A stretch of 64,000 bases of DNA from Prevotella melaninogenica (GCF_013267595.1 NZ_CP054011.1:1626147-1690146), one strand, 5' to 3'; shown: positions 18,526 through 26,726, numbered from the stretch's first letter. The notes: generated from the sequence alone by a model not told the origin. A program made the numbers and translations.

Positions 18526-18654
18526 ATCATGTCATAGAAATAAGATTTTTGCTTTTTCTAATCCAACTTAGTTATTCTGATAATGCTCACAACTGTACAA
18601 TACTGCGAAGTAGTATTAAGTTAATGTATATGCAAAAACATTTTTAATTCTATT

Positions 18655-18742
18655 TTGCTGTCACTTTTAACATTTAAGACTAATTGCTTATTTTCCAGAT
18701 ATATATGTGTTATATAATACTGACAGATGTGACAGGAAAAAT
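18655..18742 (-). repeat. Dispersed ~85-bp repeat, copy 2
   Basis: Reverse-oriented relative of 2324-2407: TTGCTGTCACTTTTAAC at one end and TGACAGATGTGACAGGAAAA at the other. It is in the gene-free stretch between mutS and the receptor gene. Confidence 0.6.
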
Positions 18743-18843
18743 GATTATAGTCTGCAAAGCTAAGAGTTATTTCTCATGCCGCTTAATGTTGTTGCTGTCT
18801 CATCCTTTGTGTGCTACTCTGTAGTTTTTACTTATTCTCTTTC

Positions 18844-21420
18844 CTACTTTGCGCGCTGTGATTCTGTATCACGGTTGTCATGATAGGTACGATGAACCTG
18901 TTTGCCACCAAATGACCATGTAGCACGAAGTCCGATATATCGAGAATGATTATCAAATTGGTTCGTGTTAGTATATTCTTGATAGAATATGGTATTTCGA
19001 TTGATATTCTGATGGAAGGGATCGCTAATAGTAAGACTTATTTTCAAGCGGTCATTCAGGCAGCTGTATTTAAGACTCATCCGCAGGTAAGCATGAGGAT
19101 CACTTTGAGTTTGTGCAAAATACTCTCGGAACCAGTGACGATAGCTAACCTCGCCAATGAGTGTCTTCTGATGGTTGAACATAAAAGAGAGTGAACCTTC
19201 AGCACGCTTACCCCATCCATGTATCTGTAACACGTCCGTTTGGTAATCGGAGTGAGAATCATAGTAATATACTTCTCCTCCTATGTTAAGGTTCAGCCAT
19301 GTCAGGACATTGCGGTTATAATTAACATAGATACCTGTCTTTTCATGGCGCAATCCGTCATAAGGACCAGTTACCTGACTTCCATTTTCGAGGAATTGGG
19401 TTCTCCAGCCCATCTCTCCTTTGCCATGATTGTTGTAGAGAACGGCATAAAGTCCTTTTCCGTTACTATAATTTATCTCCACGTTGCGGGTGTAGGCAGC
19501 TGTGAGGTAAGGGTTTCCCGTCATGTAATCAGTGGTGGAGGTATAGATGCGGAAAGGATTGAGGTCATTGAAATTAGGTCGTTCTATTCCCCAATTAGCG
19601 GCAAGTGCCAGATTCTGATTATCTTTTAATTGCCAGTTGAGGTGCAGAGTGGGATAGAAACGTCCGTAATGACTACGACTGATCTGTCTTTGTGTAAGCT
19701 GGTTGCTTTCCGTCCATGTATGTTCGTAGCGTAATCCAGCTTGTAGCTGAAGTTTTTCTGTGAGTAGTTTCTTTGCTGATAAATAGGCAGCGAGGGTTCG
19801 TTCCTTATACAAGAATTCATTACTTTCATCTGCATTGTATCTCCACTGTCCGTTGGCAAGGTTCTCCAGCATCAGACTTGTCTTATTGCGGATGGCTGAG
19901 AAAGATGCCCCAGTCTCCATATAGAGATGCTTGAAGGGAAGGGAAAAATCAAGTTTTAAGGCATTTATCTTGTAATTTGCCTTGCTTTTATTGCGTAGTG
20001 ATTCAGTCATTCCGTTTGTTACCGATACGTTCTCGCTTTGTGTGGGAGCATTGCTGTTGAAGAAATTATAGTTCACACTGACTGTCTTCTCCAATGAGTC
20101 GAGCTTGTATTCTGCATACAGTGTCGTACTTATGTTGTTGTTCCAGACAGCAGGGGAATGGGCTGTCGTAAATGTTGTGTCCCTGTTAATTGAGATAAAC
20201 GTGTGATTGGTAGAGGTGTGATTGGCATAGAATGATGTCATAACACCCAGTTCCATGCGCTTGTTAGCATGATATTTCACGATGGCATCAGCATTATACG
20301 ACGGCCAAGGGGATATGGTCCGCTTTCTTGTACTGCGCTGGTGCCCATCTTTGAAGTCATAGACAGAATATGAGTTGTTGATTACTTTATCCAAAGACAT
20401 TCCCAGACCAGTGGACAGCTCAAATTTCCTGCTGGCATAGTTGAGGTTTATATCTTGGAAATACCTCCCACGGTACTGTCGTTGTATTTCCTCACTGATA
20501 CTCCCACTCCACCCTTTTGACTGGTCACGTTTCATGACGATGTTTATGTATCCCGCATTGGCTTCTGCCTTATATTTTGCAGGTGGAATAGTTATCACCT
20601 CTATACGCTCAATATCTTCTGCCTTCAGGCTGCGGAGTTTTGCCTTTACAGCATCGGCAGTCATTTCAAGGATATGTCCATCAAGCATGATATGGGTAAT
20701 GCCCTTACCTACGATGCTGACACTTTCGTCACTGACATTTAGCATTGGTACACGCCCCATCACTTCTATACCATTCATCCCCTTGGAGAAAGGGTCATTA
20801 CTGACGAGATATTGCAGTCGGTCAACATCATTTTTAATAACCCGACGCATCCCTTTTACCGTCACAGACTTTAGTGTATATGGGTCAGTCTTCATACGGA
20901 TAGTACCGATATTGCCGACATTAATCAGCTTATAGTAAGTAGCAAATCCAACGAAAGAAACCCGTAGTAAGACCTTCCGTTGACTACATGGTATGACAAA
21001 GTCTCCCCCGTTATTGGTCACTCCGCCATTGATGAAACTGGAATCCGATGGATTCAACAAAGCTACATTGGCAAACGGTACAGGCTGGTTGTGCTGATCA
21101 ACAATGTGTCCGATGACCTTTGTAGGTACTTTTTGTGTACATTCTACGAAGATAAGGCTATCACTGACGGTCATGCGCATGGGATAGAAACCCAATACCT
21201 CCCGTATTGCTTCGGGGACGGTGCGGTTACGTAGGTTTACAGTGACTGTAAAATCCTCTAATTCATTATAAATGAAGTTGATTGTGTACCGCTGACTGGC
21301 ATTGTCAATATCAGTCAGCACATGTGGTAGGGATGTCTTATTATAGTTTCTGGTAATATGCTGCGCCTGTACAACACAAGCAATCAGCAGCAGTATACCA
21401 AGAAAGAGATGCTTTCTCAT
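18844..21420 (-). CDS. TonB-dependent outer-membrane receptor with STN domain
   Basis: An 858-residue outer-membrane barrel. A signal peptide (1-20, ending VVQAQ) is followed by an STN signalling domain (about 30-105, TVPEAIREVLGFYPMRMTV), a CarboxypepD_reg-like domain (about 108-185, GHIVDQHNQPVPFANVALLN), a plug (about 190-290) and a large OMP_b-brl-type barrel with many aromatic-ended strands. The STN domain is what distinguishes receptors that signal to a membrane anti-sigma factor, and one is encoded 6 bp upstream. The ligand is unknown. Expected operon order: sigma, anti-sigma, receptor. Confidence 0.88.
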   Translation of the reverse strand: MRKHLFLGILLLIACVVQAQHITRNYNKTSLPHVLTDIDNASQRYTINFIYNELEDFTVTVNLRNRTVPEAIREVLGFYPMRMTVSDSLIFVECTQKVPTKVIGHIVDQHNQPVPFANVALLNPSDSSFINGGVTNNGGDFVIPCSQRKVLLRVSFVGFATYYKLINVGNIGTIRMKTDPYTLKSVTVKGMRRVIKNDVDRLQYLVSNDPFSKGMNGIEVMGRVPMLNVSDESVSIVGKGITHIMLDGHILEMTADAVKAKLRSLKAEDIERIEVITIPPAKYKAEANAGYINIVMKRDQSKGWSGSISEEIQRQYRGRYFQDINLNYASRKFELSTGLGMSLDKVINNSYSVYDFKDGHQRSTRKRTISPWPSYNADAIVKYHANKRMELGVMTSFYANHTSTNHTFISINRDTTFTTAHSPAVWNNNISTTLYAEYKLDSLEKTVSVNYNFFNSNAPTQSENVSVTNGMTESLRNKSKANYKINALKLDFSLPFKHLYMETGASFSAIRNKTSLMLENLANGQWRYNADESNEFLYKERTLAAYLSAKKLLTEKLQLQAGLRYEHTWTESNQLTQRQISRSHYGRFYPTLHLNWQLKDNQNLALAANWGIERPNFNDLNPFRIYTSTTDYMTGNPYLTAAYTRNVEINYSNGKGLYAVLYNNHGKGEMGWRTQFLENGSQVTGPYDGLRHEKTGIYVNYNRNVLTWLNLNIGGEVYYYDSHSDYQTDVLQIHGWGKRAEGSLSFMFNHQKTLIGEVSYRHWFREYFAQTQSDPHAYLRMSLKYSCLNDRLKISLTISDPFHQNINRNTIFYQEYTNTNQFDNHSRYIGLRATWSFGGKQVHRTYHDNRDTESQRAK

Positions 21421-21426
21421 AGTGTT

Positions 21427-22119
21427 TTAGTCTATGGTGATTGTACTGTCAGCCAAAGTTAGCTGTACTTTCTCAAACATGTTTAGTGTCTCTACTGCGT
21501 GTTCCACACTTTGGTCTCTGTTCCAAAGAAAGCGTAAACGCAGCTGTCCTGCTTCTGGGTTACGACAGACAGTCTTTGTCCCATAGTAATCTGATATTTC
21601 CTGGACAATGTCCTGTAACATAACATTATCAAACTGTTTGGGAGGAAGTATCTCCCCGACTTTCTTTTCTTTCAGCTTGCTGTATGTGACAGTTGTGCGT
21701 GTAGAGCCTTTTTCCTGTAATGTTTTTGTATGAGTCATATTGTTTGTGATTGCAACCTCTGAATCAGTTGCCAACCGTTTTTTACTACCTTTGACAATGC
21801 TAACCGCAGCTACGGCAATTCCCGATACAGTGAGAATACCGATGACTACTGCAGCTACCTGTCTGTAATAACGGTGTACAGGTTTGGAGGTAGATTTCTT
21901 TTCCATCAACTTGTGCCATTCCTCTTCTATGATTTCATCTGTCAGTTTATCGGAAGTCCGTCTATACTCGTATGCACTGGTAGTGTCTGATATAAGCTGA
22001 TACGTTTGCCTCAACTCATCATCACGCAACAGTTCATTAAGCTGTTCATCAGTATATTGGTCAGGATGCTCCGTCATGTCAAGCAACCTTTCCATCTGTC
22101 CGTAATTATCTTTCTTCAT
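21427..22119 (-). CDS. FecR-like anti-sigma factor (DUF4974-type)
   Basis: A 230-residue single-pass protein: cytoplasmic N-terminal part (1-80), one membrane helix at about 88-108 (VAAVVIGILTVSGIAVAAV), and a periplasmic C-terminal domain whose end (NVMLQDIVQEISDYYGTKTV then LSL-type strands) looks like the DUF4974/STN-like fold of Bacteroidota FecR proteins. It overlaps the sigma gene by 4 bp and the receptor gene starts 6 bp after it. It should hold the partner sigma factor inactive until the receptor signals. It is shorter than typical FecR proteins, with little of the central FecR domain. Confidence 0.82.
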   Translation of the reverse strand: MKKDNYGQMERLLDMTEHPDQYTDEQLNELLRDDELRQTYQLISDTTSAYEYRRTSDKLTDEIIEEEWHKLMEKKSTSKPVHRYYRQVAAVVIGILTVSGIAVAAVSIVKGSKKRLATDSEVAITNNMTHTKTLQEKGSTRTTVTYSKLKEKKVGEILPPKQFDNVMLQDIVQEISDYYGTKTVCRNPEAGQLRLRFLWNRDQSVEHAVETLNMFEKVQLTLADSTITID

Positions 22120-22619
22120 TTCTGGTTAGGATTAAATTGTTCTTTCATCTTCTTAATTGCCTGTGCTAAGTGCTTGTATACGGCAGCTTCACTGATGCCA
22201 GTTTGTTCTGCAATGGCTTTATAAGATAGTCTCTGATCAAAGCGTAGACGGAAGACTGTGCGCGTCTGTGATGTCAGCTTACTATCTGCAAATGCCAATA
22301 ATGCCATGTATCGATCAGTCTGGTGCTGTACGTGCGATAAGTCAGGTTCTGTTTCTGTTTCTGTTGTCAACAGCTTATTAACACGCTCTCTCAACTGTTT
22401 CTGTCTGATGATATCTAAACACTGATTGCGTACACTTACAAGCAGATAGCCACTTGTTCCTTTCTTAGGCAGGTGAGTATTGTCACGGAATAATCGTGCA
22501 AATACCTCACTCACGGCATCTTTTGCCTCATCAGAATCGTACAGCATTGCTACTGCCAGTCTGAACATTACACCGTAGTGCATTCGGAACAGGTGCTCAA
22601 TGGTTTCTTCTTTTGACAT
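22116..22619 (-). CDS. ECF RNA polymerase sigma factor
   Basis: A 167-residue sigma-70 factor with only regions 2 and 4. Region 2 is at about 10-75 (DAVSEVFARLFRD, then GYLLVSVRNQCLDIIRQ). Region 4 with its helix-turn-helix is at about 110-160 (LRFDQRLSYKAIAEQTGISEAAVYKHL). It is the first gene of the sigma / anti-sigma / receptor trio, with a 4-bp overlap to the anti-sigma gene. Likely targets include its own operon (inference). Confidence 0.92.
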   Translation of the reverse strand: MSKEETIEHLFRMHYGVMFRLAVAMLYDSDEAKDAVSEVFARLFRDNTHLPKKGTSGYLLVSVRNQCLDIIRQKQLRERVNKLLTTETETEPDLSHVQHQTDRYMALLAFADSKLTSQTRTVFRLRFDQRLSYKAIAEQTGISEAAVYKHLAQAIKKMKEQFNPNQK

Positions 22620-22740
22620 AGATATCTATTCGTTTTTATCTGTTCTCATCTTTATAACGAATGAGGAAGGATTTTCCCAACCCCTTAATACAATAAATTG
22701 TCTTAAAAGTTGGAAAAGACCTTATTAATTGCTTGTTTTA

Positions 22741-22812
22741 AGCTCCTAAGCTTTTACTGAAAAACTCTTAAGTTTTTACTGAAAAGCTCTTAAGCTTTTA
22801 CTAAAAAGCTCC
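22741..22812. repeat. 22-bp tandem palindrome array (AGCTCTTAAGCTTTT type)
   Basis: Three 22-bp units at 22741, 22763 and 22785 (AGCTCCTAAGCTTTTACTGAAA and variants, described as AGCTCNTAAGCTTTT plus ACTGAAA) and a partial fourth. The middle unit has A:T where the third has G:C at both matching arm positions (AACT..AGTT versus AGCT..AGCT), so symmetry is kept. Confidence 0.75.
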
Positions 22813-22818
22813 AGACAA

Positions 22819-22855
22819 CCCAGCGAATAAGTCCTATCGTACCCAACCGCTGGGT
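22819..22855. repeat. ACCCAGCG/CGCTGGGT inverted repeat
   Basis: ACCCAGCG and CGCTGGGT flank a 21-nt loop just after the 22-bp array, in the gene-free stretch upstream of the sigma operon. Its role is unknown. Confidence 0.45.
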
Positions 22856-22938
22856 GTAAAATATCTATTTGTTGGGTATAACAATTCTTTAATTGCTACT
22901 ATAGTTCATTGGGTTTAAGGGAAGAATAAAAGGTTTAA

Positions 22939-22987
22939 AAAACAGAGTAACATAGGAACAAGCAATAAGTTCTTATGTTACCCTGTA
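22939..22987. terminator. Hairpin downstream of the small membrane-protein gene
   Basis: ACAGAGTAACATAGGAAC pairs imperfectly with GTTCTTATGTTACCCTGT. It has the same GTAACA..GAAC theme as the terminator at 18467 and lies just past the minus-strand gene ending at 23022. Confidence 0.6.
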
Positions 22988-23021
22988 CTTTGTTTATATG
23001 TTACTCTGTCTTTATTCTTCT

Positions 23022-23630
23022 TTACTCTGTCTCTTTTTTAAGTTCATCAATCTGTTGGATAATATCGGAATTAATGCGTTGCATACGAAGATATAACCAT
23101 ATACCGATGGCTACTCCGACGATTAAGCCAATACCACCGCCAACAATCATACCATGAAACATTGATGTATGGTCTCCTCCATTCGCAGCACCTGAACCAT
23201 AGTATGTCTCGATAAAGAACCAAGGAGTCCATATAGTCATTATGATTGTGCCACATAAGAAGGACCTTTTGCGTAATTTCTTCATCCTTTGCATTTGTAA
23301 GGAAGCCGCTATGAGGTCGCCATTCAGGAACTCCTTCTTATTAACATGGTTGATATAAGCATCGAAACAAACAGTGAAAGTCATAACGAGTACGGTAAAT
23401 CCGTAGAACCACCACGACGTGTTAAACAGTATCCGAACTTCATTGTAAGCGTAATAAGTAAATAGTAACACTAAGAATGACACCCATGTGTACTTCTTCA
23501 TAAACGACATCTTATTGAGCATTGACTGTCTGATAAGTTTATCGTTGACGAGTGTTTGATTGTCAAGTTTATTCTTGAGGATGTCCAACTGCTGACGCAT
23601 TTCCTCAAACTCTGTATGCTTTGTTTCCAT
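23022..23630 (-). CDS. Membrane protein encoded with an ECF sigma factor
   Basis: A 202-residue protein with a charged N-terminal coiled-coil stretch (about 1-40), then about four hydrophobic helices (about 46-62, 70-90, 122-142, 155-178) and a charged tail. It is not a recognisable anti-sigma family, but its place directly after an ECF sigma gene suggests it is the membrane partner or target of that factor (inference). The start chosen is METKHTEFEE. An open frame continues 34 codons further upstream through a 9-bp tandem repeat, so a longer N-terminus cannot be excluded. Confidence 0.65.
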   Translation of the reverse strand: METKHTEFEEMRQQLDILKNKLDNQTLVNDKLIRQSMLNKMSFMKKYTWVSFLVLLFTYYAYNEVRILFNTSWWFYGFTVLVMTFTVCFDAYINHVNKKEFLNGDLIAASLQMQRMKKLRKRSFLCGTIIMTIWTPWFFIETYYGSGAANGGDHTSMFHGMIVGGGIGLIVGVAIGIWLYLRMQRINSDIIQQIDELKKETE

Positions 23631-23671
23631 TGTAGTTTTCTTTTTAATGTGATTGTTAAGCTTTGTAGGGT

Positions 23672-23725
23672 ATTGGGCTAATTGGACCAATTGCCCTAAT
23701 AGGGCTAATAAGACCAATAAGACTA
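23672..23725. repeat. 9-bp tandem repeats, six degenerate units
   Basis: Units ATTGGGCTA, ATTGGACCA, ATTGCCCTA, ATAGGGCTA, ATAAGACCA and ATAAGACTA lie head to tail between the sigma gene and the membrane-protein gene. The unit is three codons long, so copy-number change keeps the reading frame of the upstream extension. Confidence 0.75.
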
Positions 23726-23750
23726 ATCCCATTCATTAATGGTTACTCCC

Positions 23751-24245
23751 CTACTCCTTTGTTGTTTCACTCGTTTTCTTCAGTTTCTCTTTGATTCTGA
23801 ATAGTCTTACGGAGACATTCTTCGTACTGATACCGACGATTTCGCCAATCTCTTCATAGCTCATATTCTCCAACCAAAGGAGGATGATAGCTCGGTCGAA
23901 AGGACCTAACTGGCTGATACGACGGTTAAGTTGCTGTATCTGTCGGCTGTCATCATCACTATCCGTAAAGGGATTGATGTTCATCGTAAGTGGAATCGTT
24001 TTCCGTTTCCGTTTCTTTCGGTCACAAGAGATGCAAGTGTTGAGGCTGATACGATAGATCCACGTGCGTACATCGCTTTCTCCCCGGAAGTTCTGCAGAC
24101 CCTTCCAAAGGTTTATCAATACCTCTTGAAAGAGGTCGTTCACCTCATCTTCATCCTTTGAGAACATATAGCACACGGTGTAGATGGTGCTTTTATGTTC
24201 TCTCACGATGCGTGAGAAGTCTTGTTCATTTTGTAGGTTGTCCAT
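23751..24245 (-). CDS. ECF RNA polymerase sigma factor
   Basis: A 164-residue sigma factor. Region 2 at about 20-85 includes DEVNDLFQEVLINLWKGLQN and DVRTWIYRISLNTCISCDRK; region 4 at about 105-155 includes FDRAIILLWLENMSYEEIGE. It has its own well-formed promoter and a 5' hairpin. The only gene downstream on the strand encodes a small membrane protein, and no classical zinc-binding or FecR anti-sigma gene is adjacent. Confidence 0.93.
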   Translation of the reverse strand: MDNLQNEQDFSRIVREHKSTIYTVCYMFSKDEDEVNDLFQEVLINLWKGLQNFRGESDVRTWIYRISLNTCISCDRKKRKRKTIPLTMNINPFTDSDDDSRQIQQLNRRISQLGPFDRAIILLWLENMSYEEIGEIVGISTKNVSVRLFRIKEKLKKTSETTKE

Positions 24246-24297
24246 CTGTTGATAGGTTGATTTTTGCTCATTAGACGCACGTAGTAAATGAAAAACT

Positions 24298-24330
24298 ACA
24301 CGATAGAGATAAAATTTTTATTTATCGTGT
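24298..24330. promoter_or_regulatory. Inverted repeat at the start of the sigma transcript
   Basis: ACACGATA (24298-24305) and TATCGTGT (24323-24330) flank an AT-rich loop directly downstream of the -7 box of the 24245 gene. It would be an operator or 5' untranslated hairpin. Confidence 0.5.
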
Positions 24331-24362
24331 GCAAAAGTATTGTTTTATGAGGATAAATACAA
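24331..24362 (-). promoter_or_regulatory. Promoter of the second ECF sigma gene
   Basis: On the minus strand TTG at 24362-24360, a 20-bp spacer and TACTTTTGC at 24339-24331. This matches the consensus. Confidence 0.75.
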
Positions 24363-24504
24363 GTCCTCGAAGGCTTTATTTAGTAAAGAAGATAGACTTG
24401 TTTTCAGCATTCAAAATATTAGATTACTTGATTTCTAATGATTTATAACCGTTTTACCAAGGCTCAACAAATATTTTACAGTTATAATTTAATAGTTGAA
24501 AAAT

Positions 24505-24536
24505 TTTGCTGTTTTAATTATAATATCTATCTTTGC
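24505..24536 (+). promoter_or_regulatory. Retron promoter
   Basis: TTTG (24505-24508), a 19-bp spacer and a perfect TATCTTTGC (24528-24536). Transcription should begin near 24542, exactly at the first base of the ncRNA's outer stem. Confidence 0.85.
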
Positions 24537-24541
24537 CAAAG

Positions 24542-24663
24542 ATAGGAACGTCTGAAAGAATTAGAAGTAGTTTCCGGCGTATTCGCTGGAGTTTGATACG
24601 AAGTATCGTCACTATCGTTAACGAAGGTTCACGATAAGAGTAATTCCCTTACAGCGTTCCTAT
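24542..24663 (+). ncRNA. Retron msr-msd-type ncRNA
   Basis: The outer a1/a2 stem is ATAGGAACG (24542-24550) with CGTTCCTAT (24655-24663), extendable outward by about four pairs. Inside are a GAATTA/TAATTC stem (24558-24563 with 24641-24646), a CCGGCG-TATT-CGCTGG hairpin (24574-24589), a GATAC-GAA-GTATC hairpin (24595-24607) and a hairpin with arms TATCGTTAAC and GTTCACGATA, with one internal mismatch and a GAAG loop (24613-24636). The last is the best candidate for the reverse-transcribed msd. The a2 arm runs into a T8 tract. The reverse transcriptase starts 26 bp downstream. Boundaries of msr and msd and the branching G are not assigned. Confidence 0.8.
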
Positions 24664-24688
24664 TTTTTTTGTTTTTAATAAGTGCACT

Positions 24689-26014
24689 ATGGCAACTAAA
24701 ACAGTAAATGCAAGAAACTATACAAAGGCTGATTTTGAGAATAAGCTGCGTTATTTGAATGATCCACAAGAACTTGCTAAGCTACTGAACGAACTGAGCG
24801 AGCCTTATCCCTATTATGTTTTTCGTGCGAAACAACTAAGTTTTTTAGCTGATACCAATAATATCAATCGACGCTGTAAGACTTTCCTACTTCGCAAAAA
24901 GCATGGTGGCTATCGTGAGATTACCGCACCGAAAGGGGCACTTCATGATATCCTGCATGCGTTGAATATAGTTCTTCAGACCTATGACGAGCCTACTCCT
25001 TGGGCGTTTGGCTTTGTCTGTGGTCGTTCTGTGGTTGATAATGCACGTCCACATGTGGGAAAACGTTATATTCTGAACCTTGATTTAAAGGATTTCTTCC
25101 CCACTATTACACGCCAGCAGGTGGCTGACTGTCTGACGGCAGAGCCTTTTGGCTTCTCGTCATTGGCTGCAAAACTCGTTTCAGGACTGGCTACTGTGCG
25201 CACAAAGAACAATGAAGAAGTATTAGCACAGGGCTTTGCAACATCGCCAACGCTGTCGAACTTTATTTGTCGGGAGATGGATAAGGAGATAGCGAGCATA
25301 GCTACTGCACAAGGCATCACCTTTACCCGTTATGCTGATGACCTCACTTTCAGTTCTGATACAGATATTCTTCGTCCACAGGGAGAGCTTGTACAACAGG
25401 TAAAGGCTATTGTTGAGCGTTATGGTTTCCGACTGAATGAAGAGAAAACCCACCTACAACGCCGTGGAAGACGGCAGGAGGTAACAGGCTTAATGGTAAC
25501 TGAAAAGGTGAATGTAAGCCGCCGTTACGTGCGTGAAATTCGTTCCTTGCTGTATATCTGGGAGCGTTACGGTTATGAAGATGCCTGTCAGGCAGCGTGG
25601 AAGAGCTACAGGCAGCAGCATGGAAAGACAAAGGGACATCAGCATTGCGTACCTCTTAATGCTGTTCTGAGGGGTAAACTGAACTACATGAAGATGGTGC
25701 GTGGAGCCGATGACCCACTCTATCAGCGTTTTGTTAGTCGTTATACTTCTTTGCAACAACGAAGTAAGGGAGATATAAAAGAGGTGGCATATAAGGCTTA
25801 TATGGGTAAGTATCTTTCTAATTCAACAGAAGATAGGATGACAAGTGCTGACGTTTTGCCAAATGACAACACATCATCACATCAGCTCGGAGCTACAAGC
25901 AGCAATCCTTATGACCCAAGAAAAAAGAGCAAACGCATTCTTAACTTTATAGTGATGGTGATTATATTGCTTGCTATTATACTCATCAAATTGTTTTTAA
26001 AATCACTTCTGTAA
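24689..26014 (+). CDS. Retron reverse transcriptase with C-terminal membrane helix
   Basis: A 441-residue reverse transcriptase. Palm motifs: LNLDLKDFFPTI (about 129-140, catalytic Asp132), GFATSPTLSN (182-191), RYADDLTFS (214-222, catalytic Asp217/218) and LNYMKMVRG (331-339). Both retron-specific signatures are present: NAxxH as NARPH (118-122) and VTG as VTGLMV (265-270). Retron enzymes copy part of their ncRNA into msDNA, and most known ones act in anti-phage defence. After the thumb (to about 375) comes a polar linker and a basic-flanked hydrophobic helix (about 418-438), predicted to anchor the protein. No separate effector gene is adjacent: both neighbours are on the other strand and are housekeeping or regulatory genes. 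Confidence 0.93.
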   Translation: MATKTVNARNYTKADFENKLRYLNDPQELAKLLNELSEPYPYYVFRAKQLSFLADTNNINRRCKTFLLRKKHGGYREITAPKGALHDILHALNIVLQTYDEPTPWAFGFVCGRSVVDNARPHVGKRYILNLDLKDFFPTITRQQVADCLTAEPFGFSSLAAKLVSGLATVRTKNNEEVLAQGFATSPTLSNFICREMDKEIASIATAQGITFTRYADDLTFSSDTDILRPQGELVQQVKAIVERYGFRLNEEKTHLQRRGRRQEVTGLMVTEKVNVSRRYVREIRSLLYIWERYGYEDACQAAWKSYRQQHGKTKGHQHCVPLNAVLRGKLNYMKMVRGADDPLYQRFVSRYTSLQQRSKGDIKEVAYKAYMGKYLSNSTEDRMTSADVLPNDNTSSHQLGATSSNPYDPRKKSKRILNFIVMVIILLAIILIKLFLKSLL

Positions 26015-26079
26015 GCAGTAAAAAGTAAGTTAATAAGTAGCGTAATTCTCATCTTTCGTCATGTAGATGACTGCCTTTT

Positions 26080-26129
26080 GCGAATTATTTTCATGAAAAG
26101 AAATATTTATTTTCATGAAAATAATTCGC
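26080..26129. repeat. AT-rich 22-bp palindrome array, two units
   Basis: Two TTTTCATGAAAA units exactly 22 bp apart, bounded by GCGAATTATTTTCATGAAAA and TTTTCATGAAAATAATTCGC, so the whole is a 50-bp inverted repeat. It lies between the retron and pabC, whose genes converge, and may serve as a terminator. Confidence 0.8.
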
Positions 26130-26132
26130 TGT

Positions 26133-26726
26133 TTACTTAATCTTATCAACTGGTAGGATTACTTCTCCCAATGGAATCATGGCATTGAAGAGGCTTATAT
26201 ACTGATAATTAGGAATGTCTGAAACCATGATTTCACGCTCTTGAAGCAGTCCACAGTCGAGCAGTCGTTGGCGCATCGTACCGCGAAGAAGTGGCGTAGA
26301 GGGTGTAAACCATTGTTCTCCATCATAGAGTGCAATGTTAGTATAGGATGTATCTGTAAGGTGATTGTTGCGAACAATAAGTATTTCGTCGCAGTCACCT
26401 TGCTGTTTTTTTAGTTCGTTAAGTGCCGAGCGGTCAGTACTCTTGTAGGGATAGCTAATATTGTTGTCGTAGACAAGGTGTAAAGAGTTGATTTCCTTAC
26501 ATATATAAGGAGTACAGGTGATGTCGTGGATGCCCTCTTTATCATAGACAAAGCGTAGCTTTGAGCATTCCATCGGTAAGCTAACAGCCTTTAGAAGGTC
26601 AGCTATATGCAGCGGTTCTGTCAGTCCTAACATCTCTTTACGTGTACGGTTCATTCGCTGTTCGTGGTAGGCAAGATTGCAGACACAGCCGTCTATTACC
26701 CTTATTGTCTCAATATATTGGCACAT
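26133..26726 (-). CDS. pabC: Aminotransferase class IV (aminodeoxychorismate lyase-like)
   Basis: A 197-residue PLP enzyme of fold type IV, shorter than the usual 260-290. Family features are VCNLAYHEQRMNRTR near the N-terminus, NHLTDTSYTNIALYDGEQW in the middle and TPLLRGTMRQRLLDCG, the usual substrate-side motif. It overlaps pabB by 17 bp, which points to conversion of 4-amino-4-deoxychorismate to p-aminobenzoate for folate. The assignment rests largely on that context. Confidence 0.85.
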   Translation of the reverse strand: MCQYIETIRVIDGCVCNLAYHEQRMNRTRKEMLGLTEPLHIADLLKAVSLPMECSKLRFVYDKEGIHDITCTPYICKEINSLHLVYDNNISYPYKSTDRSALNELKKQQGDCDEILIVRNNHLTDTSYTNIALYDGEQWFTPSTPLLRGTMRQRLLDCGLLQEREIMVSDIPNYQYISLFNAMIPLGEVILPVDKIK

